A DNA stretch of 12,879 bases from an uncultured Collinsella sp. (lineage in GTDB: Bacteria > Actinomycetota > Coriobacteriia > Coriobacteriales > Coriobacteriaceae): contig CABUJL010000047.1 in assembly GCA_902491915.1 (NCBI GenBank), forward strand, positions 1 to 12,879. Direction: 5' to 3'. The position numbers and the translations under genes were made by a program. The stretch's first letter is position 1. The number at the start of each line of letters is the position of its first letter. Below, one piece after another: positions 5,604-11,605 of the stretch. The notes below the pieces were generated by a model that was not told the DNA's origin, did no database searches, and saw only the letters and a program-made list of their open reading frames with translations.

Positions 5604-7082
5604 ATGACTGAGACCGCTAAGAAAAAGCGCGGTATGCCTTCATCGTTCACCATTCTTCTTGCTCTGCTGGCAATTGTCGCAGTGATTACCGTTATCGTCT
5701 CCGGTACGTCCGGTGGCGCGGTTACTGCCGCCCGTCTGAGCGATTTCTGCACCGCCCCGATCCTGGGCTTCGCTGACGCTCTGCCCGTCTGCCTCTTCGT
5801 TATGATCCTGGGCGGCTTCCTCGGCATGATGACCGAGACCGGCGCCCTGGACAACGGCATCGCCGTTCTGGTGCAGAAGCTTAAGGGCAACGAGATTATG
5901 CTCATTCCCGTGCTGATGCTCATCTTCTCCCTCGGTGGTACCACCTATGGTATGTGCGAGGAGACCGTTCCCTTCTACGCCCTGCTCGCCGCTACCATGA
6001 TGGCCGCTGGCTTCGACCCCATGGTCGGTGCCGCTACCGTCCTGCTCGGCGCTGGCTGCGGCTGCCTGGGCTCCACGGTTAACCCGTTCGCCGTCGGCGC
6101 TGCCGTCGACGCTCTGACCGGCGTTGGCATTGAGGTCAACCAGTCCATCATCATCGGCCTCGGTGCCGTCCTGTGGATTGTCACTACCGCTATGTCCATC
6201 TTCTTCGTGATGAGCTACGCCAAGAAGGTCAAGGCTGACAAGGGTTCCACCATCCTGTCGATGCAGGAGCTCAAGGACGCCGAAGAGGCTCACGGCAAGG
6301 CTGCTTCCGAGGTCCACAAGGAGGTCAAGCTCACCGGTCGTCAGAAGGGTGTTCTGATCGCCTTCGCCTTCACCTTCGTCGTCATGATCGTCGGCTTCAT
6401 TCCGCTGGCCGACCTCAACGAGGGCGTCGCCAACTTCTTCGACGCTGGCGCTGTCTACGACGCCGACGGTAACGCCGTCGTCCAGGGCTGGTCTGCCCTG
6501 ATCACCGGCCTGCCCATTGGCCAGTGGTACTTCGACGAGGCTTCCACCTGGTTCTTCCTCATGGCCGTCCTGATCGGTATCATCGGTGGCCTGTCCGAGA
6601 AGCAGATCGTTAACACCTTCATCACCGGCGCTGCCGACATGATGTCCGTTGTTCTCGTCATCGCCCTCGCTCGTGGTATCTCCGTCCTCATGGCTAACAC
6701 CGGCCTCGACGTCTTCGTCCTCGACGCTGCCGCCAATGCCCTGGCTGGTCTGTCCGGCGTGATCTTCGCTCCCATGAGCTTCCTGGTCTACTTCGGCCTG
6801 TCCTTCCTGATCCCCTCGACCTCCGGTATGGCCACCGTCTCCATGCCCATCATGGGACCGCTGGCTGTTAAGCTCGGCTTCTCCCCCGAGGTCATGGTCA
6901 TGATCTTCTCCGCCGCCATCGGTGTCGTGAACCTGTTCACCCCGACCTCCGGCGCCATCATGGGCGGTCTCGCCCTGGCCAAGATCGAGTGGACGACCTG
7001 GCTCAAGTTTGCCCTTAAGCTCATCGTCGCGCTCTCCGTCGTCTGCGCCATCATCCTGACCGTCGCCTGCGTGTTGCTCTAA
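5604..7082 (+). CDS. arcD: YfcC-family transporter, probable arginine/ornithine antiporter
   Basis: A polytopic membrane protein of 492 residues with about a dozen hydrophobic segments. It belongs to the YfcC / C4-dicarboxylate anaerobic carrier group (PF03606). Recognisable blocks are GGTTYGMCEET at 111-121, STVNPFA at 157-163, IPSTSGMATVSMP at 403-415 and NLFTPTSGAIMGGL starting at 443. A charged loop spans about 205-247. ArcD proteins of several streptococcal ADI operons are of this family, so exchange of arginine for ornithine is the likely role; specificity is inferred from context. The start at 5604 is chosen because AAGGGGGG (5587-5594) lies 9 nt upstream. In-frame ATGs at 5577 and 5595 lack that spacing. 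A leader hairpin precedes the gene. Oligopeptide or dicarboxylate transport cannot be excluded. Confidence 0.9.
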   Translation: MTETAKKKRGMPSSFTILLALLAIVAVITVIVSGTSGGAVTAARLSDFCTAPILGFADALPVCLFVMILGGFLGMMTETGALDNGIAVLVQKLKGNEIMLIPVLMLIFSLGGTTYGMCEETVPFYALLAATMMAAGFDPMVGAATVLLGAGCGCLGSTVNPFAVGAAVDALTGVGIEVNQSIIIGLGAVLWIVTTAMSIFFVMSYAKKVKADKGSTILSMQELKDAEEAHGKAASEVHKEVKLTGRQKGVLIAFAFTFVVMIVGFIPLADLNEGVANFFDAGAVYDADGNAVVQGWSALITGLPIGQWYFDEASTWFFLMAVLIGIIGGLSEKQIVNTFITGAADMMSVVLVIALARGISVLMANTGLDVFVLDAAANALAGLSGVIFAPMSFLVYFGLSFLIPSTSGMATVSMPIMGPLAVKLGFSPEVMVMIFSAAIGVVNLFTPTSGAIMGGLALAKIEWTTWLKFALKLIVALSVVCAIILTVACVLL

Positions 7083-7097
7083 GTACCCAACGGGTAC
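7083..7097 (+). other. Stem-loop directly after the antiporter stop codon
   Basis: GTACCC (7083-7088) pairs with GGGTAC (7092-7097) around AAC, starting at the first base after the stop codon. Its 3' arm overlaps the 5' arm of the longer-range pairing 7095-7102/7151-7158, so the two compete. Confidence 0.5.
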
Positions 7098-7168
7098 CCC
7101 ACGGAAACCTTGACGATCCTGTAAAGGATCACCTGGTCATCGTCTGTCCGGTGGGGTAAACCCACCGG
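7095..7168 (+). other. Set of mutually exclusive pairings (switch-like)
   Basis: TACCCCAC (7095-7102) can pair with GTGGGGTA (7151-7158), enclosing GACGAT/ATCGTC (7112-7117 with 7139-7144) and GATCC/GGATC (7115-7119 with 7126-7130). Alternatively CCGGTGGG (7148-7155) pairs perfectly with CCCACCGG (7161-7168) as an 8-bp hairpin with a 5-nt loop. The two outer folds share 7151-7155 and cannot coexist. No T run follows the hairpin. Confidence 0.5.
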
Positions 7169-7184
7169 TAGACTCCTACCTTTA

Positions 7185-7215
7185 GCCCCCTTCCGTTCCG
7201 TGCGCGGGAGGGGGC
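7185..7215 (+). other. GC-rich stem-loop
   Basis: GCCCCCT (7185-7191) pairs with AGGGGGC (7209-7215); the 17-nt interior can add CCG/CGG. There is no T tail. Confidence 0.45.
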
Positions 7216-7223
7216 GCACTTAT

Positions 7224-7250
7224 GTTGCGCGGTTCTACGAACCGCGCAAC
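7224..7250 (+). other. Perfect 12-bp hairpin with a 3-nt loop
   Basis: GTTGCGCGGTTC (7224-7235) is the exact reverse complement of GAACCGCGCAAC (7239-7250), with loop TAC. It is one of the most stable short hairpins in the window. It has no T run, so it is not a standard terminator, and the rest of a tRNA is absent. Confidence 0.7.
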
Positions 7251-7263
7251 CAGTCGACGCTGC

Positions 7264-7363
7264 GCGCCGCCCAGGACGACAATTTGTCATTCAAAAGGCA
7301 AGGCATGACCAAAAGGTCTATGCCTCGCCTTTTTCATGCCAACTTGTACGTCCTGGACGGCGC
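7264..7363 (+). other. Two-storey long hairpin of about 100 nt
   Basis: The outer stem pairs 7264-7282 with 7344-7363 through 6, 8 and 4 bp blocks, interrupted by one C-A mismatch and one bulged A. The inner hairpin is the terminator-like element 7293-7334. A short palindrome GACAA-T-TTGTC (7278-7288) offers alternative folding of the 5' arm. Confidence 0.65.
7293..7334 (+). terminator. Terminator-like core of the long hairpin
   Basis: Three stem blocks pair: 7293-7299 with 7327-7333, 7301-7306 with 7320-7325, and 7307-7310 with 7315-7318. They are separated by an A-C mismatch and a bulged T, with an AAAA loop. TTTTT covers 7330-7334 and AAAA the other side, so it could act in either direction. 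It is the best candidate for the end of the antiporter transcript. Confidence 0.6.
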
Positions 7364-7374
7364 TCGCTGTCCGT

Positions 7375-7411
7375 CCTCTGCCTGCGGCGCTTTCCATTGT
7401 TGGTGCAGAGG
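7375..7411 (+). other. Stem-loop containing repeat unit 1
   Basis: CCTCTGC (7375-7381) pairs with GCAGAGG (7405-7411). A competing hairpin CAGAG/CTCTG (7406-7410 with 7424-7428) and another, GGACGG/CCGTCC (7355-7360 with 7371-7376), overlap it, so several folds are possible. Confidence 0.4.
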
Positions 7412-7484
7412 GCGCTTTGCCTACTCTGGCGGGCTTTCGCTGGCTTATGCTCAACCTGCGACGTTTCCATTATTGATACAAAGG
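7381..7484. repeat. Pair of about 30-nt direct repeats with G-to-A differences only
   Basis: Unit 1 at 7381-7411 and unit 2 at 7455-7484 align over their full length with one 1-nt gap and five substitutions. All five are G in unit 1 and A in unit 2. The shared core is TTTCCATTRTTGRTRCARAGG in IUPAC code, split here only to name it. The gap shifts the frame between copies, which argues against a protein repeat. Confidence 0.65.
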
Positions 7485-7510
7485 CCAGGTTTGTTTGAGC
7501 CAAAAAGGGG

Positions 7511-7579
7511 AAGTTGCGGTGGAATAGTTCCTGTTTGGCCGTCTTGAGGGGTTAAACGGGAACTATTTCACCGCAACTT
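7511..7579. repeat. 30-bp hairpin / long palindrome
   Basis: 7511-7540 pairs with 7550-7579 without a gap around a 9-nt loop. The outer 21 pairs (7511-7531 with 7559-7579) contain one G-U. The inner part adds three more G-U pairs (7532/7558, 7537/7553, 7538/7552). No T run follows. It resembles a RNase III-type substrate or a palindromic dispersed element, and lies about 63 bp upstream of the -10 box of the next gene. Confidence 0.75.
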
Positions 7580-7641
7580 ATCGATGGCGTGTTTGGTTGG
7601 TGCCAGTTGATTGCTTGGGCGTTGGGGAGGGTCTGCTCCGT

Positions 7642-7647
7642 TATAAT
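7642..7647 (+). promoter_or_regulatory. -10 box of the DUF1846 gene
   Basis: A perfect TATAAT lies 39 nt before the ATG at 7687. No good -35 hexamer is seen at the usual spacing (CGTTGG at 7620-7625 is the nearest, with a 16-nt spacer), so an activator or another sigma factor may be involved. The expected start of transcription, about 7654, makes an upstream TTG start at 7663 unlikely. Confidence 0.6.
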
Positions 7648-7686
7648 CGCCTAGAACATTAATTGGAAACGGGACGGGAGCCATAC

Positions 7687-9168
7687 ATGCGCCAGGGTTT
7701 CGACAACGCGAAATATATCGAGCTGCAGGCCGCTCATATTAAGGAGCGCATCTCGCAGTTTGGCGGCAAACTCTATTTGGAGTTTGGCGGCAAGCTGTTT
7801 GACGACTATCACGCGAGTCGCGTGCTGCCGGGTTTTGAACCGGACAGCAAGTTCCGCATGCTCAAGAGCATTGCCGATGACGTTGAGGTCATCATCGCGA
7901 TCAACGCGAACCACATCGAGAAAAACAAGGCTCGTGGTGACCTTGGCATTACCTATGACGAGGACGTTTTGCGCCTGGTCGATCTGTTCCGAGGGAATGG
8001 GTTTGCCGTCGCGGCTGTGGTCATCACCCAGTATGCCGGCCAGCCCGCTGCCGATGTGTTCCGCAACCGCCTGAACGCGCTCGGTATTCCCGCCAAGCTG
8101 CACTATCCCATCGAGGGGTATCCGCACGATGTCGATCTGATCGTGTCCGACGATGGCTACGGCAAGAATGAGTTTGTCGAGACCACCCGACCGCTCGTCG
8201 TGGTCACTGCCCCCGGTCCTGGCTCGGGCAAGCTTGCCACCTGCCTGTCTCAGCTCTATCACGAGCACAAGCATGGCACGGCCGCCGGCTATGCCAAGTT
8301 CGAGACCTTCCCGGTCTGGAACCTTCCCCTCACGCATCCGGTCAACATCGCCTACGAGGCGGCCACGGCGGACCTCGACGATGCCAATATCATCGACTCC
8401 TTCCACCTTGAGGCCTATAACAAGACCACGGTCAACTACAACCGCGACGTCGAGGCCTTCCCGGTGGTCCGTGCTCTGATGGAAAAGATCCTGGGCAAGA
8501 GCCCCTACCAGAGTCCTACGGACATGGGCGTCAATATGGTCGGCTTTGCCATCACCGATGACGATGCCTGCCGCGACGCTTCCAAGATGGAGATCGTCCG
8601 CCGCTACTTTACCGCGGTCGAAAATGTGCGCCGTACCGGCGTGGGCGATGAGCAAGTCGACCGTCTCAAGATCATTATGAAGAAAGCCGGCATCGATAAG
8701 AACTACTCACCGGCGCGCTCGGCGGCCCTCACCAGGGAGCAGCTGACGGGTGGTCCCGTGGGTGCCATGGTTATGCCCGATGGCTCCGTGGTGACCGGCA
8801 AGACTTCCACGCGCCTGGGCGCTGCGAGCTCGCTCATCATGAATGCACTTAAGCATGTCTCGGGCGTCGACCTTGAGCTCGAGGTCATTAGCGATGAAGC
8901 GATCGAGCCCATCAGCAAGCTCAAGACGCATTTCCTGGGCAGCAAAAACCCGCGCCTCCACACCGACGAGACGCTTATGGCGCTGTCGATCACCTCGGCC
9001 ACGAGTGAGACGGCCGCTCGCGTCCTTTCGGGCCTGGAGCAGCTGCGCGGTTGCGATGCCTTCTTTAGCGTGATTATCTCGCCGACGGACGAGACGGTAC
9101 TGCGCAAACTGGGTATCAACGTGTGCTGCGAGCCCAAGTTTGAGCGCCGCGGTTTCTTCCATCGCTAA
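7687..9168 (+). CDS. DUF1846 family protein of unknown function
   Basis: The 493-residue protein matches the DUF1846 family (PF08903) in length and in its opening QGFDNAKYIELQAAHIKERI. These are conserved, probably cytoplasmic proteins found in many Firmicutes and Actinobacteria; the biochemical role is not established to my knowledge. A phosphate-loop-like APGPGSGK lies at 175-182. It lacks the Gly spacing and the final Ser/Thr of a true Walker A, so nucleotide binding is only a possibility. The start at 7687 has GGGAG at 7676-7680, 6 nt upstream. The gene is monocistronic, with its own -10 box and a strong terminator at 9203. Codon usage is more mixed than in the arc genes. It follows the structured non-coding region, with no obvious functional link to arginine metabolism. 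Confidence 0.93.
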   Translation: MRQGFDNAKYIELQAAHIKERISQFGGKLYLEFGGKLFDDYHASRVLPGFEPDSKFRMLKSIADDVEVIIAINANHIEKNKARGDLGITYDEDVLRLVDLFRGNGFAVAAVVITQYAGQPAADVFRNRLNALGIPAKLHYPIEGYPHDVDLIVSDDGYGKNEFVETTRPLVVVTAPGPGSGKLATCLSQLYHEHKHGTAAGYAKFETFPVWNLPLTHPVNIAYEAATADLDDANIIDSFHLEAYNKTTVNYNRDVEAFPVVRALMEKILGKSPYQSPTDMGVNMVGFAITDDDACRDASKMEIVRRYFTAVENVRRTGVGDEQVDRLKIIMKKAGIDKNYSPARSAALTREQLTGGPVGAMVMPDGSVVTGKTSTRLGAASSLIMNALKHVSGVDLELEVISDEAIEPISKLKTHFLGSKNPRLHTDETLMALSITSATSETAARVLSGLEQLRGCDAFFSVIISPTDETVLRKLGINVCCEPKFERRGFFHR

Positions 9169-9202
9169 GTTTGAAGCACCGCGGTAATTGCATTGCATTT
9201 TG

Positions 9203-9235
9203 GCCGTATCGGGTTAGCGCCCGGTACGGCTTTTT
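9203..9235 (+). terminator. Rho-independent terminator of the DUF1846 gene
   Basis: An 11-bp stem (9203-9213 with 9220-9230, one G-U) has a 6-nt loop, with TTTTT at 9231-9235. It sits 34 nt after the stop codon. Confidence 0.93.
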
Positions 9236-9301
9236 GATCAATAAAGCGCCTATTTCGGCGAAAAATAGCTGTTTACCTGCCTAGAAACAATTTGAGCGGT
9301 A

Positions 9302-9307
9302 TACAAT
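9302..9307 (+). promoter_or_regulatory. Possible -10 box of the winged-helix gene
   Basis: TACAAT lies in the 189-nt gap after the preceding terminator and about 118 nt before the ATG at 9425. No matching -35 is visible. The leader that follows holds only short 5-bp stems (9322-9326 with 9333-9337, and 9344-9348 with 9359-9363). Confidence 0.3.
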
Positions 9308-9424
9308 AACCGTAACTGTTTCATCCTTAGCGGGATGCCGCATGATGGATATTACCTGCCATCGTGAGGTGTGTCGGTCGCGCACGGCGCGTTAGATGCT
9401 CGTGCTCGGTTTGAGGAGGCTGCT

Positions 9425-9763
9425 ATGGCGGGCAAGGGTCGTGCGAGTGTCAACGATATGAAGCGTGTCGAGGTGCTGGTGTTGATGGAGATCGACCAGC
9501 AAACCGAAGACAATGGCGGGCCGTATGGTTTCTCGCGCAAAACGCTTGCCGAGCGCGTGGGGGTTTCGCCGTATCGTGCCCGCGCCGCAATCGATCGCTT
9601 GGATTCCGAAGGCATGATTGATGTCGTCTCGCGTTATAGCGACGACGGCGGTCAGCTTGCAAATGGCATTTGCCTCACCGAACGTGGCGAGTGGTATCTT
9701 GAGGGCGTCCGTACCGGCATGCTCGTTCAAGAAATGCTTGAGGACGAGGTTGCTGATCGATAG
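9425..9763 (+). CDS. Small winged-helix DNA-binding protein (MarR/PadR-like)
   Basis: A 112-residue protein predicted to bind DNA. After an N-terminal helix (about 11-25), a helix-turn-helix is visible at about 36-64 (SRKTLAERVGVSPYRARAAI followed by DRLDSEGMI). A wing at about 66-84 (VSRYSDDGGQLANGICL) leads to the LTERG turn at 84-88 common in winged-helix regulators, and an acidic C-terminus follows. The start at 9425 is set by GAGGAGG at 9413-9419, 5 nt upstream. A frame extension to GTG 9371 has no ribosome site. The gene has its own terminator and precedes pyrG; its target and ligand are unknown. It could be a local regulator of pyrG or a global regulator with no link to it. I do not recognise a specific family name. 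Confidence 0.85.
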   Translation: MAGKGRASVNDMKRVEVLVLMEIDQQTEDNGGPYGFSRKTLAERVGVSPYRARAAIDRLDSEGMIDVVSRYSDDGGQLANGICLTERGEWYLEGVRTGMLVQEMLEDEVADR

Positions 9764-9787
9764 CAGCATGTAACCCTTGCCATAGCG

Positions 9788-9820
9788 ACGCCGCCTGGGA
9801 AACCGGGCGGCGTTTTGTTT
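9788..9820 (+). terminator. Rho-independent terminator of the winged-helix gene
   Basis: An 11-bp stem (9788-9798 with 9803-9813, one G-U) is capped by a GAAA tetraloop and followed by TTTTGTTT. Confidence 0.93.
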
Positions 9821-9854
9821 CAAGATTGAGAAATGCAATCGCACGCGAGAAAAA

Positions 9855-9886
9855 TTGCGAACGGTCCGCGGCGCGAGTATTACAAT
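9855..9886 (+). promoter_or_regulatory. Candidate pyrG promoter
   Basis: TTGCGA (9855-9860) is a fair -35. Two -10 candidates overlap: TATTAC (9878-9883, 17-nt spacer) and the better TACAAT (9881-9886, 20-nt spacer). Either gives a leader of about 50 nt. I saw no pyrimidine attenuator hairpin between it and the start codon. Confidence 0.45.
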
Positions 9887-9900
9887 GAAGACCCGTAAGA

Positions 9901-9909
9901 TGTGGATAA
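9901..9909 (-). promoter_or_regulatory. Perfect DnaA box in the pyrG leader
   Basis: TGTGGATAA on the + strand is the exact reverse complement of the DnaA box TTATCCACA. It lies just downstream of the predicted -10 and 32 nt before the start codon, where bound DnaA could hinder transcription. It is a single site, so chance cannot be excluded. Confidence 0.45.
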
Positions 9910-9941
9910 ACAACTTCTACGGGAAGCGCAGGTAACTCAAT

Positions 9942-11603
9942 ATGACCAAGCATGTGTTCGTAACCGGTGGCGTGGTTTCGTCCCTGGGCAAGGGTATCAC
10001 CGCGGCCTCGCTGGGCCGTCTGCTCAAGTCGCGTGGCTACAAAGTAACGATGCAGAAGGCCGATCCGTATCTGAACGTCGACCCCGGTACCATGAGCCCC
10101 TTCCAGCATGGTGAGGTCTTCGTTACCGAGGATGGTTACGAGTCCGACCTGGACCTGGGTCATTACGAGCGCTTTATTGATGAGAACCTGACCCGCGATT
10201 CCAACTTTACGACCGGCGCCATCTATAAGAGCTTGATCGCCCGCGAGCGTCGCGGCGACTTTTTGGGCGGTACCGTGCAGGTGATTCCTCACGTCACCAA
10301 TGCCATTAAGGACAAGTTCCGCCGCATTGAGGAGCAGACCGGCTCCGATGTAGTCATCACCGAGCTGGGCGGCACGATCGGCGACATCGAGTCCCAACCG
10401 TTTGTCGAGGCCATCCGTCAGTACCGCAAGGAGGCCGGCCCCGAGAACGTCTGCTACATCCACGTGTCGCTCGTTCCCTATATCGCCGCCGCCCACGAGG
10501 TCAAGACCAAGCCCACGCAGCATTCCGTCAAGGAGCTCCGCAGCTTTGGCATCCAGCCCGATATCATCGTGCTGCGCTCCGACCACCATATCGATGACGC
10601 TATCCGCGGAAAGATCGCAAGCTTCTGCGACGTCGACACCGATTGTGTCTTTACCAACGAGGACTGCGCGAGCATTTACGATGTTCCGCAGCTGCTTGCC
10701 GAGCAGGACTTTGACCTGCGCATTTGCGAGCGCCTGGGTCTGGACCCGCGTGAGCGCGACATGAGCGAGTGGAATGAGTTCCTGCGCAAACAGAATCACG
10801 CCAACCATCACGCCGACAAGGTGAAGATCGCCGTCGTGGGCAAGTACACGCAGCTGCCCGATGCGTACCTGTCGGTTATCGAGGCCCTGCACCATGCGGG
10901 CGTCTTCTACGATCGCCATGTTGACGTGCAGCTGGTCGATGGCGAGAGCCTCGACGAGCAGAATGTCTCCGAGGTTCTGGGCGACGCCTCGGGCATCCTG
11001 GTCCCCGGCGGCTTTGGCAAGCGCGCCCTGGAGGGCAAGATCCTCGCGGCCGAGTTTGCCCGTGAGCACAAGATTCCGTATCTGGGCATTTGCCTGGGTA
11101 TGCAGGTGGCCGTGTGCGAATTTGCGCGCAATGTCGTCGGCCTTGCCGGCGCCAGCTCCTCTGAGTTCGATCCGGATGGCCCGTATAGTGTCATCGATCT
11201 GATGAGCTCGCAGGAGGACGTGACCGAGAAGGGCGGCACCATGCGCCTGGGCGCCTATCCGTGCAAGCTCGCCGCCGATACCCTTGCTCGCGAGGCATAT
11301 GGCGAGGAACTCGTCTACGAGCGTCACCGTCACCGCTTTGAGTTCAACAACGCCTTCCGCGACCAGCTCGAGGACGCCGGTTTGGTTATCTCGGGTCTGT
11401 CGCCTGACGAGCGCCTGGTCGAGATGGTCGAGCTGCCGCGCGACGTGCATCCGTGGTATGTGGCAACCCAGGCTCATCCCGAGTTCAAGAGCCGCCCGAC
11501 CAACCCGCAGCCGCTGTTCCGCGAGTTCGTACGCGCTTCGATCGGCCAGCACGAGGGTGTCGACCGTCTGCAGGTGACGCCCATGAACCTCGCTACGGAC
11601 TAA
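9942..11603 (+). CDS. pyrG: CTP synthase
   Basis: This enzyme makes CTP from UTP with ATP and glutamine-derived ammonia, the last step of de novo pyrimidine nucleotide synthesis. The 553-residue protein has both standard domains. The N-terminal amidoligase holds the nucleotide loop SSLGKGI (13-19, Lys17) and metal-binding Asp71 and Glu141 (in ELGGTIGD). The C-terminal class I glutamine amidotransferase, from about 290, holds nucleophile Cys384 in GICLGMQ, and His512 and Glu514 in HPEF. All catalytic residues are present. The start at 9942 has AGGT at 9930-9933. xerD follows 2 nt after the stop, so the pair is probably one transcript. A DnaA box lies in the leader. Confidence 0.99.
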   Translation: MTKHVFVTGGVVSSLGKGITAASLGRLLKSRGYKVTMQKADPYLNVDPGTMSPFQHGEVFVTEDGYESDLDLGHYERFIDENLTRDSNFTTGAIYKSLIARERRGDFLGGTVQVIPHVTNAIKDKFRRIEEQTGSDVVITELGGTIGDIESQPFVEAIRQYRKEAGPENVCYIHVSLVPYIAAAHEVKTKPTQHSVKELRSFGIQPDIIVLRSDHHIDDAIRGKIASFCDVDTDCVFTNEDCASIYDVPQLLAEQDFDLRICERLGLDPRERDMSEWNEFLRKQNHANHHADKVKIAVVGKYTQLPDAYLSVIEALHHAGVFYDRHVDVQLVDGESLDEQNVSEVLGDASGILVPGGFGKRALEGKILAAEFAREHKIPYLGICLGMQVAVCEFARNVVGLAGASSSEFDPDGPYSVIDLMSSQEDVTEKGGTMRLGAYPCKLAADTLAREAYGEELVYERHRHRFEFNNAFRDQLEDAGLVISGLSPDERLVEMVELPRDVHPWYVATQAHPEFKSRPTNPQPLFREFVRASIGQHEGVDRLQVTPMNLATD

Positions 11604-11605
11604 GG

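Larger units (their letters stand above)
7083..7686. other. 604-bp non-coding region dense in strong hairpins
   Basis: No frame here has a ribosome site and protein-like composition. The region instead contains at least eight inverted repeats of 6 to 30 bp and a diverged direct repeat, listed separately. It ends in the promoter and ribosome site of the DUF1846 gene. It could be one or more structured RNAs, a nest of palindromic mobile elements, or a long 3' untranslated region of the antiporter mRNA. Confidence 0.6.

Noticed and set aside
7224..7250. Possible tRNA T-arm or part of a tRNA
   Set aside because: The hairpin has a 3-nt loop, and no acceptor stem, D-arm or anticodon arm is found around it.
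7200..7547. 115-codon + strand frame and 61-codon - strand frame (7318-7503) in the structured region
   Set aside because: Both run through the strong hairpins, lack ribosome sites, and have no protein-like pattern. The 1-nt gap between the direct repeats breaks any shared reading frame.
7651..8655. 334-codon open frame on the - strand opposite the DUF1846 gene
   Set aside because: It overlaps a well-supported + strand gene completely and has no recognisable domain.
9675..11552. 625-codon open frame on the - strand opposite pyrG
   Set aside because: It is antisense to an unambiguous CTP synthase, with repetitive Leu/Asp/Gly-rich composition.
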